Positions 49,543 to 58,755 of a stretch of DNA of 64,000 nt are shown in pieces. The translations under genes and the position numbers were made by a program. The notes below the pieces were generated by a model. It saw only the letters and a program-made list of their open reading frames with translations, had not been told where the DNA came from and did not search any database. Source of the stretch: Polynucleobacter sp. MWH-Loch1C5. GTDB taxonomy: Bacteria; Pseudomonadota; Gammaproteobacteria; Burkholderiales; Burkholderiaceae. The stretch lies in NCBI RefSeq assembly GCF_018881775.1, contig NZ_JACVPR010000001.1, positions 620,001 to 684,000 of the forward strand, written 5' to 3'. The stretch's first letter is position 1. Each line of letters starts with the position of its first letter.

Positions 49543-50499
49543 CTATACCAAGACCTCAGCCTTACATGCCGTCTTAGTTTTTAAACCTAGTTCGGCTAAC
49601 AATTGACGATCAGCATCAGCTTCTGGATTGTCTGTGGTGAGTAATTTATCGCCATAGAAAATTGAATTAGCGCCGGCCATAAAACACATCGCCTGTACTG
49701 CACGACCGAGCTCTTGACGCCCAGCAGACAAGCGTACGCGAGCTTTAGGCATGGTGATACGCGCAATCGCAATAGTGCGCACAAACTCGAGTGGGTCAAC
49801 GCCTTTTTGATCTGCTAAAGGTGTACCTGCCACAGGGACTAGATGATTAATCGGTACTGATTCTGGGTAAGGATTGAGGTTCGCCAACTTGGCGATAAAA
49901 GCAGCACGTTGACGACGAGTCTCACCCATACCAATAATGCCGCCGCAACAAACAGACATACCTGCTGATCGTACATTTTGTAATGTGTCGATGCGATCTT
50001 GATAAGTTCTCGTCTGAATCACGGCACCGTAGAAGTCTTCGCTCGTATCGAGGTTGTGGTTGTAGTAATCCAAACCCGCCTCACCTAGAGCTTTGGCTTG
50101 CTCAGGCTCCAACATACCTAGAGTGGCGCATGTTTCTAAGCCTAACTCTTTAACGCCTTTGATCATCGCAACTACTTTTTCAATATCGCGATCTTTGGGT
50201 TCGCGCCAGGCCGCGCCCATACAAAAACGATTCGAACCCGCTTCTTTAGCCGCACGTGCCGCTTCTAGCACTTCCTCAACGTCCATGAGCTTGGTCGCTT
50301 TGACATCGGTATGGTAGCGAGCTGCTTGTGGGCAATAGCCGCAATCTTCAGGGCAGCCTCCGGTCTTGATCGATAGTAGCGTCGCTAATTCAATATCACC
50401 TTCCGGGAAATGCTCTTGATGAACAGCAGCTGCTTGAGCCATAAGTTCATTGAAAGGTAATTCGTATAGTTCGAGAACTTTTTCTACAGTAACTGACAT
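49543..50499 (-). CDS. bioB: Biotin synthase
   Basis: A 318-residue radical-SAM enzyme that inserts sulfur into dethiobiotin. The 4Fe-4S cysteines are Cys49, Cys53 and Cys56 in [24 protein letters not shown] and YNHNLDTS are further family signatures, and GRQELG holds the arginine that binds the 2Fe-2S cluster. It is transcribed divergently from the bug-bioAFD genes across 58 bp, suggesting shared control. Confidence 0.98.
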   Translation of the reverse strand: MSVTVEKVLELYELPFNELMAQAAAVHQEHFPEGDIELATLLSIKTGGCPEDCGYCPQAARYHTDVKATKLMDVEEVLEAARAAKEAGSNRFCMGAAWREPKDRDIEKVVAMIKGVKELGLETCATLGMLEPEQAKALGEAGLDYYNHNLDTSEDFYGAVIQTRTYQDRIDTLQNVRSAGMSVCCGGIIGMGETRRQRAAFIAKLANLNPYPESVPINHLVPVAGTPLADQKGVDPLEFVRTIAIARITMPKARVRLSAGRQELGRAVQAMCFMAGANSIFYGDKLLTTDNPEADADRQLLAELGLKTKTACKAEVLV

Positions 50500-50510
50500 A
50501 ATTTTGTGGC

Positions 50511-50524
50511 TATTCAGATGAATA
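50511..50524. promoter_or_regulatory. Perfect palindrome in the bioB/bug divergent promoter
   Basis: TATTCA-GA-TGAATA, a perfect 14-bp palindrome 12 bp upstream of the bioB start, in the only intergenic space of the biotin locus. It does not match the BirA (TTGTAAACC-type) or BioR (TTATMKATAA) operators that I know. Confidence 0.45.
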
Positions 50525-50557
50525 ATTACTAATGATACAGGTCGAGATGTTCAAATA

Positions 50558-51544
50558 ATGGGTATGAACAAGATTTTGCTTAGTTTGTCCCTCCTAGCTT
50601 GCGTGAGCCTTTCCTCTAGCCCGTCTTGGGCCTGGCCCCAGAAAAATAATGAACCTATACGGATTGTGGTGACCTTCCCGACCGGGGGTGCGCCAGACAT
50701 CTTGGCCCGACTATTGGCTGAACAATGGCAAAAAGAGCTTCAAAATCAAGTGATTGTGGAAAATAAGCCAGGTGCGGGTGGCAATATCGGCACAGATTTT
50801 GTCACCAAAGCGGCCCCCGATGGTCACACACTGCTGATCGGCACCATCGGAACGCTCACCATTAACCCTTATCTGTATAAAAACTTAAGTTTTGATCCTC
50901 AGCGTGATTTGGAGGCGATTACTTTTTTGGCGAGCACACCCAATGTATTGGTCGTGCCCAAGCAATTGCCGGTGCAAGATACCAAAGGTCTGATTCAGTT
51001 AGCTAGGAGTAAACCGTATGCCTTGAGTTATTCATCCTCAGGCATTGGCACATCGATTCACTTATCGGGTGAATTATTTGCTCAATTAACCCAAAGCAAA
51101 ATCAAACACATCCCCTATAAGGGCCGCGCGCAAGCGATGCCAGATTTGCTAGCAGGGCGAGTGGATATGAGCTTTGACAATTTAGCGTCTGCTATCCCAC
51201 TGATTCGTTCTGGAGATTTACGAGCCATCGGCGTGACCAGCGCGCAACGCTCTAGCTTTGCTCCTGAAATACCCACGCTGGCCGAAACAGATCCTAGCCT
51301 GCGCATCTTTAATGTCACTTCTTGGTTTTCCTTAATGGGCCCCAAAGGAATGTCAAACCACGATGTAGCCAAGATCAGCGCTGACGTTAAGCGCTTTATG
51401 CAACTACCCGAAGTACGAGAAAAGCTCGCTCACTATGCCCTTGAGGCTAATCCCCAAGGCCCACAGGCTTTACAAAAGCAAATTCAGCAAGACGCCAAAC
51501 GTTGGTCAAAACTGATTAAAGACAACGGGATTCAGGCAGAATAA
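50558..51544 (+). CDS. Bug (TctC) family periplasmic binding protein
   Basis: A 328-residue exported protein: signal peptide about 1-26 (cut near SWA), then the Bug fold starting PIRIVVTFPTGGAPDILARLLAE and containing NKPGAGGNIGTDFV, YSSSGIGTSIHLSGELF and VDMSFDNLASAIPLI. Bug proteins bind carboxylates such as dicarboxylic or aromatic acids. It ends 5 bp before bioA and is in the same direction, so it is probably the first gene of the biotin operon. No TctA/TctB transporter genes are nearby. Ligand unknown. Confidence 0.92.
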   Translation: MGMNKILLSLSLLACVSLSSSPSWAWPQKNNEPIRIVVTFPTGGAPDILARLLAEQWQKELQNQVIVENKPGAGGNIGTDFVTKAAPDGHTLLIGTIGTLTINPYLYKNLSFDPQRDLEAITFLASTPNVLVVPKQLPVQDTKGLIQLARSKPYALSYSSSGIGTSIHLSGELFAQLTQSKIKHIPYKGRAQAMPDLLAGRVDMSFDNLASAIPLIRSGDLRAIGVTSAQRSSFAPEIPTLAETDPSLRIFNVTSWFSLMGPKGMSNHDVAKISADVKRFMQLPEVREKLAHYALEANPQGPQALQKQIQQDAKRWSKLIKDNGIQAE

Positions 51545-51549
51545 GCACC

Positions 51550-52935
51550 ATGAGCACGAATAATGCCGCGTGGGTTTCACGCAGCCTTGATGCTGTTTGG
51601 CATCCTTGTACGCAAATGAAGAGTCATGAACAATTTCCCATGATTCCGATTGCGCGTGCCCAAGGCGTTTGGTTATATGACTACGACGGCCAGCGTTATC
51701 TCGATGCGATTAGCTCTTGGTGGGTTAATTTATTCGGTCATGCCAACCCCAACATTAATGCTGCAATCAAAACACAGCTAGATCAAATTGAACATACGAT
51801 GCTAGCCGGCTTTACACACGCTCCAGTAGTTGAACTGTCCGAGCGTTTACGAGCACTCAGCCACCACCAACTAGGGCATGTCTTCTATGCTTCTGATGGT
51901 GCCTCAGCAATTGAAATCGCCTTGAAGATGAGCTTTCATTACTGGCGCAATGCGGGTCAATCTGGAAAGCAACAATTCATTTGCTTGAAGAATAGTTATC
52001 ACGGTGAAACCCTAGGTGCACTGGCAGTCACTGATGTAGCCATCTTTAAAAATACCTATAGCGCACTGACTCAAAATGCCGTGGTGGTTGCTGGCCCAGA
52101 CAATCGCAGCCAAGAAAATACTCATAAAGTTACTGCAGAAGCGCTGCAAAAAATGCGAGACGCTCTTGAGAAACACCGTGGGCATATTGCGGCCGTGATT
52201 GTGGAACCCCTAGTGCAATGTGCAACGGGTATGGTGATGTATGAGGCCGATTACCTACACGGTTTGCGCGCCCTCTGTGACGAATATCAAGTTCATTTAA
52301 TTGCTGATGAAATTGCAGTAGGCTGCGGACGCACAGGCACTTTTTTTGCCTGTGAACAAGCCGGTATTTGGCCTGATTTTTTAGCCTTATCCAAAGGGAT
52401 CAGTGGAGGATATTTACCCCTCTCACTGGTCATGACAAAAGATAAGATTTATCAGGCGTTTTATGCCGACGAGATTGAACGTGGCTTCTTACACTCACAC
52501 TCCTATACAGGCAATGCATTAGCTTGTACCGCAGCAAATGCAACTTTGCGCATCTATGAAGAGGATGCTTATTTACAAAAAAATCGTGTCTTAGCAAACA
52601 AGCTCACGCAAAGCATGTCCTGGGCACACGAACACCCTTCGCTGGAACACATTCGACAAAAAGGTACGATTTGGGCTTGTGATGTCAAACCATCCTGGGC
52701 TAGCGCCACTTTTGCCAAAGAATTTTTTATGGCTGGTCTCAAAGAAGAAATACTCGTTCGCCCCATTGGGCGCACCATTTACATCATGCCCCCTTATGTA
52801 TTAAGTGATGATGAGTTAAATCATTTATCTAAGCGTCTAGAAAAAACATTAGCGCGTGTTTTAGATGGGCAATCAGAGAAAGATCTCAATCTCTCATCGT
52901 CTACCTCAGGCGCCGACCATACAAGGATGGCATGA
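51550..52935 (+). CDS. bioA: Adenosylmethionine-8-amino-7-oxononanoate aminotransferase
   Basis: A 461-residue class III PLP aminotransferase forming 7,8-diaminononanoate in biotin synthesis. WHPCTQMKSHEQFP near the start, DAISSWWVNLFGHANP, IADEIAVGCGRTGTFFA and the PLP lysine Lys282 in LSKGISGGYLP fit BioA well. A C-terminal tail of about 25 polar residues is extra. bioF begins inside its last codon (ATGA overlap). Confidence 0.97.
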   Translation: MSTNNAAWVSRSLDAVWHPCTQMKSHEQFPMIPIARAQGVWLYDYDGQRYLDAISSWWVNLFGHANPNINAAIKTQLDQIEHTMLAGFTHAPVVELSERLRALSHHQLGHVFYASDGASAIEIALKMSFHYWRNAGQSGKQQFICLKNSYHGETLGALAVTDVAIFKNTYSALTQNAVVVAGPDNRSQENTHKVTAEALQKMRDALEKHRGHIAAVIVEPLVQCATGMVMYEADYLHGLRALCDEYQVHLIADEIAVGCGRTGTFFACEQAGIWPDFLALSKGISGGYLPLSLVMTKDKIYQAFYADEIERGFLHSHSYTGNALACTAANATLRIYEEDAYLQKNRVLANKLTQSMSWAHEHPSLEHIRQKGTIWACDVKPSWASATFAKEFFMAGLKEEILVRPIGRTIYIMPPYVLSDDELNHLSKRLEKTLARVLDGQSEKDLNLSSSTSGADHTRMA

Positions 52936-54149
52936 AATATATCCAAGCCTACCTTCAGCGCTTACAAGAGTTAGATGATCAACAACTCTTAAGACACCTC
53001 AAGCTCGCAGAAAGCCCCTGTGATACTCGAATGCAAATCGATGGTCGCTCTATGCTGACCTTTTGCAGCAATGACTACTTGGGTCTAGCCAATCATCCCG
53101 ATGTATGTGCTGCGCTTGAAAAAGGTTTACGCTTATATGGTGCCGGTAGCGGTGCCTCACACCTCATTAGCGGTCATAGTCACGCCCATGAAGCATTAGA
53201 AATTGCCTTAGCCAAAACTCAAGCAGCCCATATCCCGGAATGCACAGCCATGTATTTCAGTACAGGCTATATGGCTAACTTAGCAGCGATTACTGCTTTA
53301 ACTATTCCATGGACTGTTGACGATAGCGTTGCAATTTTCTCAGAGGAGCTTAATCACGCTTCTTTAATTGATGGTGTGCGTTTAGCTAAACAACAAAATA
53401 AAGCCGACTCTTTTGTCTATGCCCACAATGATATAGATGGTCTGGAACAATTACTGAAAGCATCCTCACACTCTCAAAAACTCATTGTCACAGATGGTGT
53501 TTTTAGTATGGATGGAGATCTGGCACCTGTTAGAGATTTACTTGATTTAGCCAAGCGTTACGATGCTTTGTTATTCGTTGACGATGCGCATGGCTTTGGG
53601 GTTCTTGGTCAAAACGGTCACGGCATATTAGAACACTTGGCATTAAGTGAAGCTGATACTGCAGCCCATCTCATCTATATGGGCACACTCGGTAAAGCAG
53701 CAGGTGTGAGTGGTGCATTTGTGGCAGCTCACCACACCTTCACTGAATGGCTACTCCAAAAATCACGCTCTTATATTTACACGACCGCCAGCCCACCTCA
53801 TTTGGCGCATGCCCTTTTAAGCAGTCTGCATCTCATCGAGCAAAGTCCATTAAGAGAACGTTTACAAGCCAATATCGCGCTCTTTAAAAAGAGCCTGCAA
53901 CTTCAGCATTGGTCATTAATGGCTTCAGATACCGCAATACAGCCTGTAGTGATTGGTGAGAATGGCATGGCTTTACAAGTGGCACAACAATTACTCGAAC
54001 TAGGCGTTTGGGTACCGGCTATACGACCTCCAACAGTGCCTAAAAATACTGCCCGTTTACGTATTACCTTATCGGCAGCGCACAGTACTGAAGATATTCA
54101 AAAACTAGTGCAGTATTTAATGCAGATTGAAAGTGATTTATACGCATGA
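52932..54149 (+). CDS. bioF: 8-amino-7-oxononanoate synthase
   Basis: A 405-residue PLP enzyme that condenses alanine with pimeloyl-ACP/CoA. FCSNDYLGLANHPDV, GSGASHLISGHSHAHEALE, VDDAHGFGVLGQNG and the PLP lysine Lys255 in GTLGKAAGVSG are diagnostic. About 20 residues longer than E. coli BioF. Overlaps bioA and bioD by 4 bp each. Confidence 0.97.
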   Translation: MKYIQAYLQRLQELDDQQLLRHLKLAESPCDTRMQIDGRSMLTFCSNDYLGLANHPDVCAALEKGLRLYGAGSGASHLISGHSHAHEALEIALAKTQAAHIPECTAMYFSTGYMANLAAITALTIPWTVDDSVAIFSEELNHASLIDGVRLAKQQNKADSFVYAHNDIDGLEQLLKASSHSQKLIVTDGVFSMDGDLAPVRDLLDLAKRYDALLFVDDAHGFGVLGQNGHGILEHLALSEADTAAHLIYMGTLGKAAGVSGAFVAAHHTFTEWLLQKSRSYIYTTASPPHLAHALLSSLHLIEQSPLRERLQANIALFKKSLQLQHWSLMASDTAIQPVVIGENGMALQVAQQLLELGVWVPAIRPPTVPKNTARLRITLSAAHSTEDIQKLVQYLMQIESDLYA

Positions 54150-54853
54150 GTGATCCCACTGGTTTTTTTGTCACAGGCACAGATACCGAAGTTGGTAAAA
54201 CTTTAGTAGCCGGCGCATTGATTGAACTTCTGAAAAAAAAGTATGCGCGCGTAGCCGCTTTCAAACCCGTTGTGGCGGGCTTAGCTCTTTATGACGGCGT
54301 CCTGGCCAATGAAGATGTTCTAGCTTTATCGCAAGTCGCTAATGCCGGGCAAACCAGTAAAGAAATCTGCCCTTATGCTTTAAAGATGCCAGCAGCCCCT
54401 CATTTGGTCGCCGAGATTGAAAATATTCAAATCAATATTGACTCTATTCGCAAGAGCTTTGTGCACTGCCAAAAAAATGCTGATGCGGTCGTTGTCGAAG
54501 GTGCGGGTGGTTTTTATGTACCCCTGCAAGGACTCTATAGTTTTGCTGACTTTGCTAAAGAAATAAATTTACCTGTAGTCATGGTCGTTGCCATGCGTTT
54601 GGGTTGCATTAACCATGCACTACTGACTGCCAAAGCCATAGCAGCAGAAGGCTTAAAACTTAAGGGTTGGGTGGCCAATACGATGGGGCATGCCATGCCC
54701 CTCTTAGATGAAAACATCAAAACATTGCAAGAGCGCTTGCCCGGGCAATACTTAGGCAAACTACCTGCTTTCTCAGAATCCGAGGCGAGAACACCGTACT
54801 CGCTAGAAACTATAAAAAAAGCAGCCTCGCATTTGAGGCTGCCTCATGGATAG
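54146..54853 (+). CDS. bioD: Dethiobiotin synthetase
   Basis: A 235-residue ATP-dependent carboxylase closing the ureido ring. FVTGTDTEVGKTLVAGAL is the P-loop at the N-terminus, KPVVAGL the substrate region and VVEGAGGFYVPL the switch. The last coding bases include a hairpin that serves as a terminator for convergent fadD. bioC and bioH are not in the window. Confidence 0.97.
   Translation: MSDPTGFFVTGTDTEVGKTLVAGALIELLKKKYARVAAFKPVVAGLALYDGVLANEDVLALSQVANAGQTSKEICPYALKMPAAPHLVAEIENIQINIDSIRKSFVHCQKNADAVVVEGAGGFYVPLQGLYSFADFAKEINLPVVMVVAMRLGCINHALLTAKAIAAEGLKLKGWVANTMGHAMPLLDENIKTLQERLPGQYLGKLPAFSESEARTPYSLETIKKAASHLRLPHG
54814..54842 (-). terminator. fadD terminator embedded in the 3' end of bioD
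   Basis: GCAGCCTC-GCATTT-GAGGCTGC, a perfect 8-bp GC-rich stem, followed on minus by seven T. It is the classic form for a transcript arriving from fadD, yet lies entirely in bioD coding sequence. Confidence 0.85.
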
Positions 54854-54884
54854 TTTTTGAATAGCTTTTAAAAAGTTATTCAGT

Positions 54885-56552
54885 TTAGGTTCTGAGTTCA
54901 CGACGCAAAATTTTGCCCACATTGGTCTTGGGTAATTCTGTACGGAATTCAATAAATTTAGGACGCTTGTAGTTAGTGAGTTGCTCTTTGCAATGCTCAA
55001 TGACTTGCTCTTCTGTGAGGGCGGGGTCTTTTTTAACAATAAAGACTTTTACAACCTCACCGGAATGCGCATCAGGTACCCCTACCGCGGCACACTCTAG
55101 AACACCTGGCAACATGGCAATTACATCTTCAACTTCATTCGGATAGACATTAAATCCAGAAACCAAAATCATGTCTTTTTTACGATCAATGATTTTGACG
55201 TAGCCACTCTCATCCATATAGCCAATATCACCTGACTTAAAGTAACCATCAGCCGTCATGACCTTAGCAGTCTCTTCAGTACGATTCCAATAACCTGCCA
55301 TTACTTGAGGGCCCCTGATACAGATTTCACCGGGTTGCCCAAAAGGCTGATCGCGCCCCTCTTCGTCTCGTATCACAACATCCGTACCCGGTACTGGTAA
55401 GCCAATATGGCCCGTGTAGGCTTTAATCCATGGCGTATTACAGCAAGCCACAGGAGATGTTTCTGATAAGCCATAGCCCTCAGCGACTGGGCACCCCGTG
55501 AGGGACTGCCAACGATCAGCCACCGCCTTTTGTACCGCCATGCCACCGCCAATGGTGACCAAGATGCTTGAGAAATTAATCGTGCCAAATTGAGGATGAT
55601 TCATCAAGGCATTGAATAAAGTATTCACGGCTGGGAAGATATGGAACTTCGGTAATTTAGCGAGCAACTTAATAAAACCAGGAATATCTTTTGGATTGGT
55701 CACTAAGATATTAAGACCACCAGCACGAATACCAAACATACAGCACGCTGTTAATGCAAAGATGTGATACAGCGGTAGAGCACATATGAACACCAATTGA
55801 TCCACATCTTTGCCGCGTAACCCCGGCTCTAACCAAGCTTCGGTTTGCAAAAGATTAGCGAGGATATTGCGATGTAATAAGGTGGCGCCTTTTGAAACCC
55901 CTGTTGTTCCCCCTGTGTATTGCAAGAACGCCACATCATCGTGAGTGACATGCGGTGGGATTAAGGTATGTTTTTGGCCGTTGGCAAGAGCTGCTTTAAA
56001 GCTCATATGGCCGTCGACTTGCCATTGAGGCACCAATTTCTTTACTTTACGTACAACAAAGTTAACGATGTGGCCTTTGAGACCCATGAGTTCGCCCATG
56101 CTGGTCACAATCACATGTTCAACTCCTACCTTATGGCGCACTTGCTCATACACATGTGCAAAATTCTCTAAGATGACCAGCGCTTGGGCTCCTGAGTCAT
56201 TCAACTGATGCTCTAACTCACGCGGGGTATACAAAGGATTGACATTGACAACGACATAACCGGCGCGCAAAACTGCTGCAATTGCAATCGGATATTGCAA
56301 AACATTGGGCATCATCAACGCAATACGTGCGCCCGGCTTGAGTCCCAATGACTGAAAATGTGCAGCAAGCTGATTGGAGTAGGTATCTAACTGTGCATAC
56401 GTTAGGTATTTACCCATGCATTCAAAAGCTTGACGGTCAGCAAACTTTTTGAAGGATTCATCCATCATTTGGTTGATCGAACGATACTGATGGTAATCCA
56501 CGCTATGGGGTACACCAGGAGGATAACTTGCTAGCCAAGGTTTTGTTGTCAT
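54885..56552 (-). CDS. fadD: Long-chain-fatty-acid--CoA ligase
   Basis: A 555-residue AMP-forming acyl-CoA synthetase. QYTGGTTGVSKGATLLH is the P-loop, GYGLSETSPV the adenine motif, YFKSGDIGYMDESGYVKIIDRKKDMI the hinge region, and KTNVGKILRRELR carries the C-terminal catalytic lysine. The N-terminus YPPGVPHSVDYHQYRSI is typical of proteobacterial FadD. AAGGAG precedes ATG 56552. Chain-length preference cannot be read from sequence. Confidence 0.95.
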   Translation of the reverse strand: MTTKPWLASYPPGVPHSVDYHQYRSINQMMDESFKKFADRQAFECMGKYLTYAQLDTYSNQLAAHFQSLGLKPGARIALMMPNVLQYPIAIAAVLRAGYVVVNVNPLYTPRELEHQLNDSGAQALVILENFAHVYEQVRHKVGVEHVIVTSMGELMGLKGHIVNFVVRKVKKLVPQWQVDGHMSFKAALANGQKHTLIPPHVTHDDVAFLQYTGGTTGVSKGATLLHRNILANLLQTEAWLEPGLRGKDVDQLVFICALPLYHIFALTACCMFGIRAGGLNILVTNPKDIPGFIKLLAKLPKFHIFPAVNTLFNALMNHPQFGTINFSSILVTIGGGMAVQKAVADRWQSLTGCPVAEGYGLSETSPVACCNTPWIKAYTGHIGLPVPGTDVVIRDEEGRDQPFGQPGEICIRGPQVMAGYWNRTEETAKVMTADGYFKSGDIGYMDESGYVKIIDRKKDMILVSGFNVYPNEVEDVIAMLPGVLECAAVGVPDAHSGEVVKVFIVKKDPALTEEQVIEHCKEQLTNYKRPKFIEFRTELPKTNVGKILRRELRT

Positions 56553-56713
56553 AAATGCTCCTTTTTTTATGAACTATTGTGTCTTTGATAGGACTAATAG
56601 TTGATTTATGAGTAAGACTATATGACTTTGTTACAAAAAAGCCAAGCTTAAAAAAGTGTTATCGAATATGATTAAAGCTTCAATCAATGATTGCAGCAAT
56701 AAAGAGTACGACC

Positions 56714-57910
56714 ATGAAATTGATTCCAGAAATTTTGCAAGCTAAACCGCAGATTGAAAAAATTCGCAGGGATATCCACGCCCATCCTGAACTTTGTTTT
56801 CAGGAACAAAGAACGAGTGATGTCATTGCAAAGCAATTGGAATCCTGGGGCCTACCCGTTCACCGTGGTCTAGGTAAAACCGGTGTCGTGGCGATCATTG
56901 AAGGCCAAGGCCCAGGTAAAAAAATTGGCCTTCGTGCCGATATGGATGCCTTGCCTTTACAAGAACATAATCGTTTTGCTCACGCCTCCAAACATGAAGG
57001 CAAGATGCATGCTTGCGGGCATGATGGCCATGTTGCGATGCTACTTGGCGCCTGTGAATACTTAGCCAAGCATCGCGACTTCAAAGGCACAGTGTATGCG
57101 ATTTTTCAGCCAGCAGAAGAAGGGGGTGGCGGCGCACGCGAAATGATCAAAGATGGCCTTTTTGATTTGTTCCCTTGCGATGCTGTATTTGGTATGCATA
57201 ACTGGCCTGGCCTAGCCGTCGGAGAATTTGGCGTAACACCAGGCCCGATGATGGCCTCGAGCAATGAGTTTCGTATTACAGTCACCGGCAAAGGCGGGCA
57301 TGCCGCCCTGCCACATAACAGTGCTGACCCTCTCTTTGCCGCTGCACAAATTATTCAAGGTCTACAAGGCATCATTACGCGCAATAAGCGTCCTGTGGAT
57401 TCTGCGGTCTTATCAATTACTCAGTGCCACGCTGGAGATGCGAGCAACATCATTCCTGATAGCGCATGGATCGGCGGCACAGTGCGTACTTTTACGATTG
57501 AAGTCTTGGATTTAATTGAATCACGTTTACGCCATATTGCCGGAACCGTTGCGCAAGCTTATGACTGCAAAGCAGATGTCGAGTTTTTACGTAACTACCC
57601 ACCGACTATCAATCACGAAAAAGAAACTGCTTTTGCGATTAGCGTAATGCAAGAATTAGTTGGCGAACATCGTGTCAATCCACGCATTGATCCGACCATG
57701 GGTGCCGAAGATTTTGCGTATATGTTGCAAGCCAAACCGGGTTGCTATGCCTTTATTGGTAACGGTGATGGCGATCACCGCAGCACCGGTCATGGCATGG
57801 GGCCCTGTCACCTCCACAACCCGACCTATGACTTTAATGATGAGATCCTGCCCTTAGGATCGAGCTACTGGGTCAAGCTCGCACAAAAGTATTTAGCTAG
57901 CGAGTCCTAA
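56714..57910 (+). CDS. M20 family amidohydrolase / N-acyl amino acid hydrolase
   Basis: A 398-residue M20D-type metallohydrolase of the hippurate hydrolase group. HAHPELCFQE, GLRADMDALPL, HACGHDGHVAMLLGA (metal ligands), FQPAEEGGGGAREMI and GAEDFAYMLQAKPG are present. Such enzymes cut N-acyl amino acids or similar amides; the substrate is unknown. I start at ATG 56714 (MKLIPEILQAKPQ), which has AAAGAG upstream; an earlier ATG at 56687 lacks a ribosome-binding site. Divergent from fadD. Confidence 0.9.
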   Translation: MKLIPEILQAKPQIEKIRRDIHAHPELCFQEQRTSDVIAKQLESWGLPVHRGLGKTGVVAIIEGQGPGKKIGLRADMDALPLQEHNRFAHASKHEGKMHACGHDGHVAMLLGACEYLAKHRDFKGTVYAIFQPAEEGGGGAREMIKDGLFDLFPCDAVFGMHNWPGLAVGEFGVTPGPMMASSNEFRITVTGKGGHAALPHNSADPLFAAAQIIQGLQGIITRNKRPVDSAVLSITQCHAGDASNIIPDSAWIGGTVRTFTIEVLDLIESRLRHIAGTVAQAYDCKADVEFLRNYPPTINHEKETAFAISVMQELVGEHRVNPRIDPTMGAEDFAYMLQAKPGCYAFIGNGDGDHRSTGHGMGPCHLHNPTYDFNDEILPLGSSYWVKLAQKYLASES

Positions 57911-57916
57911 TTTAAA

Positions 57917-58747
57917 TTATTTGTTGGTAGTTGAATTAGTTTTCGTACTTGCTTGGCTAGCCGCTTTATTTTTCTTTTTATCAGCGAGCTCAATATCGCC
58001 ATAGATAGCGCTCACTTGTGTACGCGTGTTATCACTATCTGTCATTAGCCCCAGACCAATGACCTTGCCTGGCGCTTCACCAAAAGCATTCTGATAATCA
58101 TCTTTGAGATTGCGGCGATGTGTTTGCCATATACCCAAATCATTCGGCCCAGAATTCACCACAATCATTTTGATGCGTGAAGTTCTTGAGCTGGTATAGA
58201 TTGTCTCCACCGGGCTTTGGGATGCCCAGACATACATCAATGTGGCATATGGCATATCGTGACCACTAATCACCTTTGCCATCTCAAAAACCATTTGTTC
58301 TTTAAAAGGTAATTTTGATTTATCCCCATCAAAGGCCACCATGATGCGTAGGGGCGCATCATCTCTTTGTGACTCACGAGGTTCAGCCTGTGGAATGTAG
58401 CTCAACGCTTTCCATTGCCACCTTAACTCTAACTCCTCGGTCAATCGAGGCTTGATGGCCAAGACTAAGCCAGAAGCAGCTACATCAGCCTGCGCATGTA
58501 AAACGGTTTTTCCCTCATAGCGCTTCAGTGAATACTTCGTTTTATTTTTTTGTGGTGTGATTCGCCAAGCTTGCCAAGCTTTGGGTAAAGTGGCACGCTC
58601 GGATTGCTCTGAAAATTTCTGGACTTCTGCCACAGGCTCTGGCGCTTTTTTTGACTCACCCCAAAACGCACATCCCGACAAAACCAAAGGGAACGCTACA
58701 AGCAAGCTTGTCATAGAGCGAGTTTTCAAAGGCGGGCTTTTAATCAT
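57917..58747 (-). CDS. DUF3047 lipoprotein
   Basis: A 276-residue lipoprotein: signal sequence with lipobox LSGC at about residue 26. The body from about 55 to 255 (KAWQAWRITPQKNKTKY, GLVLAIKPRLTEE, LRWQWKA, TLMYVWASQ, VVNSGPNDLGIWQTHRRN, GLGLMTDSDNTRT) fits DUF3047. A Lys/Thr/Ser-rich tail ends it. Function unknown; envelope location inferred. It is 8 bp downstream of the enoyl-CoA hydratase on the same strand. Confidence 0.85.
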   Translation of the reverse strand: MIKSPPLKTRSMTSLLVAFPLVLSGCAFWGESKKAPEPVAEVQKFSEQSERATLPKAWQAWRITPQKNKTKYSLKRYEGKTVLHAQADVAASGLVLAIKPRLTEELELRWQWKALSYIPQAEPRESQRDDAPLRIMVAFDGDKSKLPFKEQMVFEMAKVISGHDMPYATLMYVWASQSPVETIYTSSRTSRIKMIVVNSGPNDLGIWQTHRRNLKDDYQNAFGEAPGKVIGLGLMTDSDNTRTQVSAIYGDIELADKKKNKAASQASTKTNSTTNK

Positions 58748-58755
58748 TTCTGAGC

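Noticed and set aside
56572-56602. Inverted repeat AACTATT-N17-AATAGTT between fadD and the M20 gene as an operator
   Set aside because: AT-rich arms of 7 bp with a long spacer are likely by chance in this AT-rich gap; no regulator motif recognised.
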